From positions 1 through 7,609 of the forward strand of contig CAZXOC010000328.1 in the NCBI GenBank assembly GCA_964642165.1: a stretch of 7,609 nt of DNA. Reading direction: 5' to 3'. Position 1 is the stretch's first letter. Every line of letters begins with the position of its first letter. The position numbers were made by a program, and so were the translations under genes. Under the pieces are notes generated by a model. It did no database searches and was not told the origin of the DNA. It saw only the letters and a program-made list of their open reading frames with translations. This DNA is from CAYRVX01 sp964642165 (GTDB lineage: Bacteria; Planctomycetota; Phycisphaerae; SM23-33). Positions 1 through 6,366 of the stretch are shown here, piece by piece.

Positions 1-243
1 GAAGCGGCTGAAGCGCATGCCGCCGGCGACCAGCGCGTCGACGTGCGGCGTGCGCAGGTCCTTCGCGCCGTAGCTGGACAGGTCGCCGTAGCCCAGGTCG
101 TCCACGAGGATCATCAGGATGTGAGGGCGCTTGCCTTGGCCCCCGGCGGCGGCGAGCCGACCGGCCGGCAGCGTCGCCGCGGCGGCCGCGCCGCTTGCCG
201 CTCGTCGAAGGAACCGCCGGCGAGTGATGGGGCGATCGAACAT
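1..243 (-). CDS. Sulfatase with Tat signal, N-terminal part only (runs off left edge)
   Basis: Reading down from the ATG at 243-241 gives 81 uninterrupted codons to the window edge. Residues 7-13 (TRRRFLR) match the twin-arginine export motif and are followed by an Ala-rich hydrophobic stretch (about 15-34), so the folded enzyme should be exported by Tat. Residues 41-56 (HILMILVDDLGYGDLS) are the first metal-site strand of the formylglycine-dependent sulfatase (S1, alkaline-phosphatase-like) family, with Asp48-Asp49 as expected calcium ligands. The TPHVDALVAGGMRF segment (65-78) is the next conserved block. The catalytic CxPxR motif should lie just beyond the edge and cannot be checked. An AGGAG ribosome site lies 8 nt before the ATG. 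The gene starts 40 nt after trkA on the same strand, so co-transcription is likely. Substrate is unknown. Confidence 0.9.
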   Translation of the reverse strand, partial: MFDRPITRRRFLRRAASGAAAAATLPAGRLAAAGGQGKRPHILMILVDDLGYGDLSSYGAKDLRTPHVDALVAGGMRFSRF

Positions 244-283
244 GGGTGCACTCCTGTCTGTCTGCGAAACCGCGCGGGGGCGC

Positions 284-961
284 CTACGGCTTGCGGTGCA
301 GGAACTTCGAGGCCTTACGCAGGTCCGTGTGCCCAGCCACCAGGAACAGCCGGTCCCCGGCGCGGAGCTCCACCCCGCCGCGCGGGACGATGAACTCCTG
401 GCTGTCGGAGCGGTAGACGCCCGTGATGACGCACTCGTCGGGGAAGTCCGCCTCGGCGGCGACCTGCCCGACGGTCCTGCCGGAGACGGAGGCCCCTTCC
501 GGGATGGTGTCCACGACGATCGAGACGTCCCCGGCGCCGAACGTGGCCACCCGGCGTAGGTGCGGCTCCTCGATGTCCAGCAGCAGTTGGTTGATGAAGA
601 CGTCGCTGACGTGGACGGTGGTGGTCACGCCGGCCTGGCGGTAGGCGGCCTCGTAGCGCGGGTCCCGCATGCGGGCGATCACGCGGGGCACGTTGCAGCT
701 CTTGGCCAGTAGCGCGAAGGCGAGGTTGTCGGCGTCGGCCCGCGTCGTGCCGACCGCCACGTCCGCCTTGGAGATGCCCGCCTGCTCGAGGACGTCGATG
801 TCCGTGCATCGCCCGTGCAGCGCCAACGCGCCCAGGCGCGAGGCGATCCACTCGCAGACGCTCTTCTCCTGGTCGATGACGACCACGTCGTGGCGGGCTT
901 CGGTCAGCCGCTCCGCCAGCCCGCCCCCGACCAGTCCCGCACCGGCGATGACGACGTACAT
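284..961 (-). CDS. trkA: Trk/Ktr potassium uptake regulatory subunit (single RCK unit)
   Basis: This 225-aa protein is a peripheral cytoplasmic subunit that binds NAD(H) or ATP and gates the TrkH channel encoded just upstream. Residues 1-120 form the RCK_N Rossmann domain: GAGLVG (7-12) is the dinucleotide GxGxxG loop and Asp30, at the end of strand 2 (VVVID), is the ribose-binding acid. GRCTD (50-54) and TTRADADNL (72-80) are typical RCK elements. Residues about 135-225 form an RCK_C (TrkA_C) domain ending in the usual GDRLFLVAG strand (202-210). E. coli TrkA (458 aa) carries two such units, so this half-length form is of the KtrA type and probably assembles as a ring. A GGAGG/AGGGG ribosome site overlaps the trkH stop codon, which suggests translational coupling. 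The ATG at 961 gives a perfect family N-terminus. Confidence 0.93.
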   Translation of the reverse strand: MYVVIAGAGLVGGGLAERLTEARHDVVVIDQEKSVCEWIASRLGALALHGRCTDIDVLEQAGISKADVAVGTTRADADNLAFALLAKSCNVPRVIARMRDPRYEAAYRQAGVTTTVHVSDVFINQLLLDIEEPHLRRVATFGAGDVSIVVDTIPEGASVSGRTVGQVAAEADFPDECVITGVYRSDSQEFIVPRGGVELRAGDRLFLVAGHTDLRKASKFLHRKP

Positions 962-971
962 GGCTTGGCCC

Positions 972-2477
972 CTACCTCCACGTCCGGCGGCTGAACAGCA
1001 GCAGCAGCGGGAGGATCTCCAACCTGCCCGCCAGCATGCCGAGAATATAGACGATCTTGATGGCCGGGTGAAGCCCCGCCATCTGCGGCGTGGGGATGTA
1101 GCACGGCCCGATGTTGCCCAGCGCCGAGAACATCCCGCTGGCGGCCGGCAGCGCGCCGTGGTCGCTCAGCACCGCCGTGACGCCCGCGCCGAAGGCCAGC
1201 AGCGCGATCCACGCGAAGAACAGCGCGGCGATGCGGCGAAGCTCCTCCGCCTCGACCGCCTCGCCGTCCACCACCAGCGGGTGGACCACCGACGGGCCGT
1301 ACATCAGCCGCTTCATCTGCCGGTACACCATCTTCCCCAGCACGCCGACGCGGAAGACCTTGAAGCCGCCGCCCGTCGAGCCCACGCACCCGCCGACGAC
1401 CATCAGCACCAGGAAGACCTGCTTGGACATCGCCGGGAAGTGCTCCGCGGCGATGTCCTTTGTGGCGAAGCCCGTCGTGGTCACCAGGGCGACGACCTGG
1501 AAGAGGCTGTCGCGGAAGGTCTGGTGGACCTGGCCCGGCGCCGCGGCGCCCGCGGGCCAGCCGAACTTCACGAAGCGGTCCAGCATCACCAGCGCCGTCG
1601 CGCCGAGGACGATCGCCCACCAGAGGCGCATCTCCATGCCGTCCCACAGCGCCCGCACGTCGCCTCGGAGCCAGCGGTAGTGCGCGAAGAAGTTGATGCC
1701 CCCCAGCAGCATGCCGGCGATCAGCGTGTACTCGATGAGGACGAAGTGCGGGTGCCCGGCCCGGCGGTAGGCGTCGATGCTGGCGTCGTAAGGCGAGTAG
1801 CCGCCGGTGGCCAGGGCCGTCATCGAGTGCGCCACGGCGTCGAAGACGCTCACGCCCTCCAGGATCAGGGCCAGCAGCACCCCCAACGTGAACAGCGCGT
1901 AGATCGACCAGAGGATCCGCAGCGACCTCGCCAGGCTCGGCGTCGGGCGGCGGGAGAGGACCTTGTGGCTCTCGGCGCCGAACAGCCGGTGCGCCGAGCC
2001 GCCCGTGTACAGGATCGCCAGGAAAAACGTCAGGATGCCCAGCCCGCCGAGCCACTGGATGAAGGCCCGCCAGAAGAGGACGCTCCGCGGCAGGAAGTCC
2101 AGCCCGCCCAGCATCGTGATGCCGGTGGTCGTGAAGCCGCTGACCGTCTCGAAATAGGCGTCGAGGAAGCTCATCCCCTGCCCCAGCCAGAACGGCAGCG
2201 CCCCCACCGCCGAGATCACGATCCACCCCAACGCGCACAGGATCATCGCGCGGCGGTTGTCCAGCGCCGGGAAGCGCAGGTTGCGCTTCAGCAGCAGACC
2301 CAGGGCCGCGCAGAGCACCGCGGGGAGCCAGAAGGCGTGGGGAGCCACTTCGACCCGCTCGGCCTCGGCGAAAGCCGCCCGCGCGGCCAGCGGCACCAGC
2401 AGCAGCGGGGCCACCAGCCAGAGCAGCAGCCCCAGGTAGTCGCAGACCGGCCGGAAGTACCGCCATCGATTGCGCAT
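972..2477 (-). CDS. trkH: Trk/Ktr-type potassium uptake channel subunit
   Basis: This 501-aa integral membrane protein conducts K+ (sometimes Na+) across the inner membrane. It has the four-repeat membrane-pore-membrane plan of the SKT family. All four selectivity-filter loops are visible: GFTTTG (114-119), ATGGY (223-227), VTTTGF (332-337) and GGCVGSTGGG (362-371). Long hydrophobic segments lie near 11-30, 50-63, 78-97, 131-157, 186-207, 247-262, 284-300, 353-365, 414-437 and 473-496. SALGNIGP (451-458) is a conserved family block. I chose the ATG at 2477 because MRNRWRYFRP is followed at once by the first membrane helix, as is usual in TrkH, and a GAAGG lies 5 nt upstream. An in-frame TTG at 2576, with GGAG 6 nt before it, would add 33 non-hydrophobic residues. 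The gene overlaps nothing and is followed after 10 nt by trkA. Confidence 0.94.
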   Translation of the reverse strand: MRNRWRYFRPVCDYLGLLLWLVAPLLLVPLAARAAFAEAERVEVAPHAFWLPAVLCAALGLLLKRNLRFPALDNRRAMILCALGWIVISAVGALPFWLGQGMSFLDAYFETVSGFTTTGITMLGGLDFLPRSVLFWRAFIQWLGGLGILTFFLAILYTGGSAHRLFGAESHKVLSRRPTPSLARSLRILWSIYALFTLGVLLALILEGVSVFDAVAHSMTALATGGYSPYDASIDAYRRAGHPHFVLIEYTLIAGMLLGGINFFAHYRWLRGDVRALWDGMEMRLWWAIVLGATALVMLDRFVKFGWPAGAAAPGQVHQTFRDSLFQVVALVTTTGFATKDIAAEHFPAMSKQVFLVLMVVGGCVGSTGGGFKVFRVGVLGKMVYRQMKRLMYGPSVVHPLVVDGEAVEAEELRRIAALFFAWIALLAFGAGVTAVLSDHGALPAASGMFSALGNIGPCYIPTPQMAGLHPAIKIVYILGMLAGRLEILPLLLLFSRRTWR

Positions 2478-2547
2478 GACCGCCTTCGTCCAGGGCAAGC
2501 GGGCGGCCTCCACCGGCTCGACGCCTCGCCGCTCCGCGTCGCTGCTA

Positions 2548-2576
2548 ACGATCCGGCGAGGCCGGCGGCAGTGCAA
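2548..2576 (-). promoter_or_regulatory. Weak candidate promoter for trkH
   Basis: On the minus strand a TTGCAC hexamer (2576-2571) is followed after 17 nt by GATCGT (2553-2548), each matching the sigma70 consensus at only 3 of 6 positions. It would give a leader of about 65 nt before the preferred trkH ATG at 2477. The spacing is right and the divergent position makes sense, but the match is poor and in a GC-rich sequence this can occur by chance. Confidence 0.2.
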
Positions 2577-2637
2577 GCAAATCTCCGGCGGGGCGCGGCC
2601 GCATGCCCGGGTCGCGCGGGGTCGATCCGCCGTGCGA

Positions 2638-2666
2638 TGGACATCCTCCAGCCCGTGTCGTACGAT
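2638..2666 (+). promoter_or_regulatory. Sigma70-like promoter giving a near-leaderless transcript
   Basis: TGGACA (2638-2643, 5 of 6 matches to TTGACA) and TACGAT (2661-2666, 4 of 6 matches to TATAAT) are separated by exactly 17 nt. Transcription would be expected to start near 2673, only about 2 nt before the ATG at 2675 of the propeller gene. This agrees with the lack of any Shine-Dalgarno sequence before that ATG. It was found by eye only. Confidence 0.5.
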
Positions 2667-2674
2667 GCCCGTCC

Positions 2675-3751
2675 ATGCGAACGACGATGCTGATCCTCCT
2701 GACGTGGGGCGTCGCGGCGGGGCTGGCCGCAGCCGCCGACGCCGTCGGCAAGGCGCAGCTTGTCGAGGTTCGCCGGATCTGGGACAAGGCGCCGCACAAT
2801 GCCTTCACGGACCTGATCCGCTTCCGAGGGCGGTGGCTGTGCGCCTTCCGCGAGGGCGCCGGGCACGTCTCGCACGACGGAAAGGCCCGCGTGATCGCCT
2901 CGCGCGACGCCGCGACGTGGGAGCCGCTGGCGCTGCTGTCGGCGCCGTCGGCGGACCTGCCCGACCTGCGCGACCCGAAGATCACCCTCGCGCCCACGGG
3001 ACGCCTGATGCTCACCACCGCCGCCGCGAACCGCAAGCCCGGCGCCGCGGGCCTCCAGACCTGCGCGTGGTTCTCCGCCGACGGGCGGCGGTGGTCCGCG
3101 CCGGCCCGGATCGGCCAGCCGGGCTTCTGGCTGTGGCGCGTCACGTGGCACGAGAAGGTCGCCTACGGCATCGGCTACGGCAAACGGATCGTGCGCCTGT
3201 ACCGCAGCACGGACGGCCGGCGGTTCGAGACGCTCGTCGAGCGCCTCTTCGAGACGGGCTATCCCAACGAGACGTCGCTGGTCTTCGGCGACGGCGGAAC
3301 GTGCTGGTGCCTGTTGCGGCGCGACGGTCGGCCGAATTCGGCCATGCTCGGCACGGCCCGCGCGCCCTACACGAAGTGGAGCTGGAAGGACCTGGGCGTT
3401 CGGATCGGCGGGCCGCGACTGCTCCGCCTGCCGGACGGGCGGTTCCTCGCCGCCGGGCGCCGCTACGACGGCGCCGTCCGCACCAGCTTGATGTGGCTCG
3501 ACCCCGCGAAGGGCGAGCTCCGCGAGATTCTCAAGCTGCCGTCCGGCGGCGATACGAGCTACCCCGGGCTCGTGCTGCACGACGGGCTGCTGTGGGTGAG
3601 CTACTATTCCTCCCACGAGGGCAAGGCGAGCATCTACCTGGCGAAGGTGAAGTTGCCGCGTGTACCGACATCGCGCCGCGGGGGCGAGCGGGACGCGCCG
3701 GTCGCCCCGTCCGCCCGCGGGAAACAGGCAGGAAGGGAGAAGGACCAATGA
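2675..3751 (+). CDS. Secreted sialidase-like (BNR/Asp-box) beta-propeller protein
   Basis: This is a 358-aa protein. Residues 1-21 are a Sec signal peptide (hydrophobic MLILLTWGVAAGLAAAA, likely cut near 21-23). The rest reads as beta-propeller blades with Asp-box-like turns: SRDAATW (76-82), SADGRRW (134-140) and STDGRRF (178-184). AFREG (57-61), DLRDPKI (97-103) and DTSYPGLVLHDGLLWVSYYS (293-312) are typical of the sialidase/neuraminidase superfamily in environmental bacteria. True sialidase activity is not shown: a complete arginine triad and FRIP motif are not evident, so a different exo-glycosidase, a lyase or a binding role remains possible. Residues 329-358 form a polar, low-complexity tail beyond the last blade. 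An upstream in-frame ATG at 2603 would place a non-hydrophobic stretch before the signal peptide, so I prefer 2675. The stop codon overlaps the next sulfatase start by 4 nt. Confidence 0.85.
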   Translation: MRTTMLILLTWGVAAGLAAAADAVGKAQLVEVRRIWDKAPHNAFTDLIRFRGRWLCAFREGAGHVSHDGKARVIASRDAATWEPLALLSAPSADLPDLRDPKITLAPTGRLMLTTAAANRKPGAAGLQTCAWFSADGRRWSAPARIGQPGFWLWRVTWHEKVAYGIGYGKRIVRLYRSTDGRRFETLVERLFETGYPNETSLVFGDGGTCWCLLRRDGRPNSAMLGTARAPYTKWSWKDLGVRIGGPRLLRLPDGRFLAAGRRYDGAVRTSLMWLDPAKGELREILKLPSGGDTSYPGLVLHDGLLWVSYYSSHEGKASIYLAKVKLPRVPTSRRGGERDAPVAPSARGKQAGREKDQ

Positions 3752-5229
3752 ATCGACGCGGCTTCCTGAAGTTCGCCGGCGTGGCGGCGGCCGCCGCTTT
3801 CCGGCCGTGGCGATGGGGCGCACTGGCCGCCGGCGAGACGAAGCGGCGGCTCAACTTCGTGTTCTTCCTCGTCGACGACCTCGGCTGGACGGACCTGGGC
3901 TGCTGCGGCAGCTCGTTCTACGACACGCCGAACGTGGACGGCCTGGCGGCGTCGGGCATGCGGTTCACCGACGCCTACGCCGCGTGCCCCGTGTGCTCGC
4001 CCACGCGGGCCAGCATCATGACGGGCAAGTACCCCCAGCGGGTGGGCGTGACCGACTACATCAACTCCCGCGGCGGCAACCAGCCGGGCAAGTGGCGGCG
4101 AAACACGCGGCTGCTGCCCGCGGCCTACAGCGACCGCCTGGCCCACAAGGAGGTCACGCTGGCCGAGGCGATGAAGCACGCCGGCTACGCGACCTTCTTC
4201 GCGGGCAAGTGGCACCTGGGCCCGGAGGGTTTCTGGCCGGAGGACCAGGGCTTCGACGTCAACCGGGGCGGGTGCGAACGCGGCGGGCCGTACGGCGGAA
4301 AGAGGTACTTCAGCCCGTACGGCAACCCGCGCCTGAAGGACGGGCCGCCGGGCGAGCATCTGCCCGACCGCCTGGCGACCGAGACGTGCCGGTTCATCGA
4401 GGCCCACCGCGACGGGCCCTTCCTGGCCTACCTGGCCTTCTATTCCGTGCACACGCCCCTGATGGCCCGGAAGGACCTGAAGGCGAAGTACGACAGAAAG
4501 GCGGCGGCGGTGGACCCGTCCCGGACGGTGTGGGGCCAGGAGGGCAGCCGGAAGGTCCGCCTGGTTCAGAAGCACGCCGTCTACGGCGGCATGGTCGAGG
4601 CGATGGACCAGGCCGTCGGCAAGGTGCTCGGGAAGCTGAAGCAGCTCGGCCTGGCAGGCAACACGGTGGTCTTCTTCATGTCGGACAACGGCGGGCTGTC
4701 CACGTCGGAGGGCCACCCGACGTCCAACCTGCCCCTTCGCGCCGGGAAGGGCTGGCTGTACGAGGGGGGCATCCGCGAGCCGATGATGATCCGCTGGCCG
4801 GGCGTGACCCGCCCGGGCAGCACGTGCGGCGAGCCCGTCACCAGCACGGACTTCTACCCGACGATCCTCGAGATCGCCTCCCTGCCGTCCCGGCCGAAGC
4901 AGCACTGCGACGGCGTCAGCCTCGTGCCCCTCCTGAAGGGCCGGACGATGCGCCGCGGGCCGATCTTCTGGCACTACCCGCACTACGGCAACCAGGGCGG
5001 CGCGCCCGGTTCGGCCGTCCGCGACGGCGAATGGAAGCTCATCGAGTGGACCGAGGACGGTCGCCTGGAGCTGTTCAACCTCCGGGAGGACATCGGGGAG
5101 AAGCGCAACCTGGCGACGAAGCGCCCGGAGATCGTCCGCAAGCTCCATGCGAGGCTGACGGCCTGGCGCGGCGAAGTCGGCGCCCGCATGCCGACGCGGA
5201 ACCCGCGCTTCCGGGCGCCGGCGAGGTGA
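3748..5229 (+). CDS. Tat-exported formylglycine-dependent sulfatase (S1 family)
   Basis: This complete 493-aa enzyme should hydrolyse a sulfate ester, probably on a polysaccharide. Residues 2-8 (NRRGFLK) are a twin-arginine motif, followed by an Ala-rich core to about 29. Active-site elements appear in order: Asp43-Asp44 (LVDDLGW) metal ligands; CSPTRASIMTG (83-93), the CxPxR signature in which Cys83 is converted to formylglycine; GKWHLG (153-158) with Lys154 and His156; His235 (HTPL); SDNGG (312-316) with the second metal pair; and KGWLYEGGIREP (334-345). The C-terminal part (about 405-480) has the usual WKLIEW and LFNL blocks. No key residue is missing and the length is normal. A strong GGAAGGGAGAAGG ribosome site precedes the ATG, which overlaps the propeller stop (ATGA), so the two are probably translated together. 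No sulfatase-maturating enzyme is in view, and the exact substrate cannot be told. Confidence 0.95.
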   Translation: MNRRGFLKFAGVAAAAAFRPWRWGALAAGETKRRLNFVFFLVDDLGWTDLGCCGSSFYDTPNVDGLAASGMRFTDAYAACPVCSPTRASIMTGKYPQRVGVTDYINSRGGNQPGKWRRNTRLLPAAYSDRLAHKEVTLAEAMKHAGYATFFAGKWHLGPEGFWPEDQGFDVNRGGCERGGPYGGKRYFSPYGNPRLKDGPPGEHLPDRLATETCRFIEAHRDGPFLAYLAFYSVHTPLMARKDLKAKYDRKAAAVDPSRTVWGQEGSRKVRLVQKHAVYGGMVEAMDQAVGKVLGKLKQLGLAGNTVVFFMSDNGGLSTSEGHPTSNLPLRAGKGWLYEGGIREPMMIRWPGVTRPGSTCGEPVTSTDFYPTILEIASLPSRPKQHCDGVSLVPLLKGRTMRRGPIFWHYPHYGNQGGAPGSAVRDGEWKLIEWTEDGRLELFNLREDIGEKRNLATKRPEIVRKLHARLTAWRGEVGARMPTRNPRFRAPAR

Positions 5230-5274
5230 GGCGCGCCGATCCGGCCCGCGAAGCCGCCTGCCGCCGCGCACGAA

Positions 5275-5309
5275 AGCGCCCCCGACGCTCGTGGAGCGAC
5301 GAGGGCGCT
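5275..5309. terminator. Hairpin between convergent genes, probable bidirectional terminator
   Basis: The arms 5275-5290 (AGCGCCCCCGACGCTC) and 5294-5309 (GAGCGACGAGGGCGCT) pair at 14 of 16 positions around a 3-nt loop. The hairpin lies between the sulfatase stop (5229) and the LTxxQ gene stop (5342), which face each other. On the minus strand a short run of three T follows the stem; no T run follows on the plus strand. Position and stability favour a terminator for both genes, more clearly for the minus-strand gene. Confidence 0.7.
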
Positions 5310-5341
5310 GGATCTGTGCTCTCGACCGAAGCGCGGAGGGG

Positions 5342-6091
5342 CTAGCGCCCTATTCGGACGCGTTCGCGGGCCTTGTCCTTCTTGCTGGTGGCGGCCTTCA
5401 TCTTGCGGTACTCGAACTGCTGCTTCTTGGTGAGGATGCTCCGGTAGACCTGGAGCTTGAGCCCGTCCAGGGCCTTGGCGTGTCTCTCGGGATCCAGGGG
5501 GACGCTGAGGCGCTTGGCCTGGGCCTTGCAGAGGCTCTCCAGGCGCTCCTCCTGCTTCGTGTCGAGGAACAGCAGGCTGAACTCCTTCGTCAGCTCGTCC
5601 TGGAGGATGGGGGTGTTCCACTTGGCTCGCTGCTCGGGGGTCAGCAGCGCGAACATCCTCTTCTCGCCGGCATCGGTGATGCGCCGGCGGCCCATCTGGA
5701 TGTTCTTCAGGTACCCCTCGAGCTGCCTGCGCATGTTCTGGACTTGCCTGTTCTTCGCGCCCTTGCCCTTGAGCTGCGAGAGCCGCCCCTCGATCTTCTG
5801 GGCCTTGGGCTCGTTGACCTTGTCGTACTTCGCCAGGGCCTTGTCGCGGGTCTCGATGAGCTTTCCGATCTTCTCCTTCTGCTCGTCCGACAGGTCGAGC
5901 TTCTCGTTCAGTTGGTCCAGGTTGTCGCCGAAGCCGGCACGCTGGCCGAACGGCTCCTCCCGAACACGCTTCCCCTCGGCGCGCTTCGGCTTCTCGGGTC
6001 TCATCTCCACCCCTTCCGCGGCAAGGCAGACGGGCGCTGCCGCGAGGGCGAAGGCAACCAGTCCCACAAGGATGGAAGAATACGTCTTCAT
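5342..6091 (-). CDS. Secreted LTxxQ-motif (Spy/CpxP-like) helical protein, paralogue 1
   Basis: This is a 249-aa protein. Residues 1-25 form a Sec signal peptide (hydrophobic 6-25), with no lipobox before Cys22. A charged linker (27-52) is followed by an all-helical, Glu/Lys/Gln/Arg-rich body. Three LTxxQ-like motifs occur: LSDEQ (67-71), LTPEQ (150-154) and LTKKQ (220-224). This motif marks the periplasmic Spy/CpxP chaperone-sensor family, whose members are usually about 160 aa with two motifs, so this is a longer relative or a look-alike. FSLLFL (171-176) and SVPLDPERHAK (196-206) are shared with the neighbouring paralogue, and about half of the core residues are identical between the two. 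A periplasmic or envelope role, for example stress response or protein binding, is inference. The start is supported by the signal peptide and by a leader (TGAGATCCGCAC-ATG) identical to that of the paralogue. Confidence 0.85.
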   Translation of the reverse strand: MKTYSSILVGLVAFALAAAPVCLAAEGVEMRPEKPKRAEGKRVREEPFGQRAGFGDNLDQLNEKLDLSDEQKEKIGKLIETRDKALAKYDKVNEPKAQKIEGRLSQLKGKGAKNRQVQNMRRQLEGYLKNIQMGRRRITDAGEKRMFALLTPEQRAKWNTPILQDELTKEFSLLFLDTKQEERLESLCKAQAKRLSVPLDPERHAKALDGLKLQVYRSILTKKQQFEYRKMKAATSKKDKARERVRIGR

Positions 6092-6234
6092 GTGCGGATC
6101 TCACTCTTGGGGCGAGGCTTCTCGACGTTGCCCCCGGCCCCTGGGGGACAAGCCGGCCGGCACGCCGGTGCGGCGTGGGGTGAGACTCAACTCGGTGTCT
6201 GCTGCCGGCGGCGCCGACACGCACCACCGGGACC
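6092..6234 (-). promoter_or_regulatory. Structured 5' leader of paralogue 1
   Basis: This leader of about 135-140 nt between promoter and ATG shares ordered blocks with the leader at 7291-7425. The blocks are GTGCGGATCTCA (6092-6103) next to the ATG, GGGGCGA (6109-6115), CCCCCGGCCCCTGG (6131-6144) and the near-palindrome CCGGCACGCCGG (6157-6168). GGGGC/GCCCC pairs and CCCCC-GGGGG (6131-6147) could form stem-loops. The ribosome site (GAGAT) is weak. No known riboswitch class is recognised. Confidence 0.4.
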
Positions 6235-6263
6235 ATGATACCACCGCCCGGGCGGTTCAACAA
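6235..6263 (-). promoter_or_regulatory. Promoter of paralogue 1 with palindromic spacer
   Basis: Read on the minus strand: TTGTTG (6263-6258), a 17-nt spacer AACCGCCCGGGCGGTGG, then TATCAT (6240-6235, 5 of 6 matches to TATAAT) preceded by an extended -10 TG. The spacer contains the perfect palindrome CCGCCCGGGCGG, a possible operator. The same arrangement is repeated in front of the paralogue at 7426-7454, which strengthens the call. Confidence 0.6.
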
Positions 6264-6311
6264 GTGCCAACAAGCAGCCGTTCTTGCAGCAGGTGCCGCG
6301 AAGGCGGACCC

Positions 6312-6366
6312 GGCACTCGGCCGCCGGGCCGGGCCGAACGGCAAGGCGGACCGCCGCGGGGCGCGG
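6312..6366 (-). other. GC-rich stem-loops after paralogue 2 stop (weak terminator candidate)
   Basis: Directly after the stop codon, CCGCG (6354-6358) can pair with CGCGG (6362-6366) around GGG, and GGCGGACCGCC (6346-6356) is an 11-nt palindrome. The segment 6319-6340 is rich in GGCC repeats that can also fold. There is no T run, so termination is uncertain and read-through into paralogue 1 is possible. A 10-nt direct repeat AAGGCGGACC occurs at 6301-6310 and 6343-6352. Confidence 0.25.

Noticed and set aside
669..2693. A 674-codon plus-strand open frame antisense to trkH and trkA
   Set aside because: It is rich in Arg, His, Gln and Pro with no recognisable domain, and lies opposite two clearly real genes. 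It is a GC-rich shadow frame.
6092..6263. ECF sigma (sigma-E type GAAC...CGT) reading of the paralogue promoters
   Set aside because: The AAC motif and possible GTC/CGT -10 are about 20-21 nt apart in both copies, longer than the usual 15-17 nt, while the sigma70-like spacing is exactly 17 nt in both.
4983..6344. Long minus-strand open frame spanning the sulfatase 3' end, the hairpin and paralogue 1
   Set aside because: Composition is shadow-like, it crosses a terminator hairpin and overlaps two supported genes.
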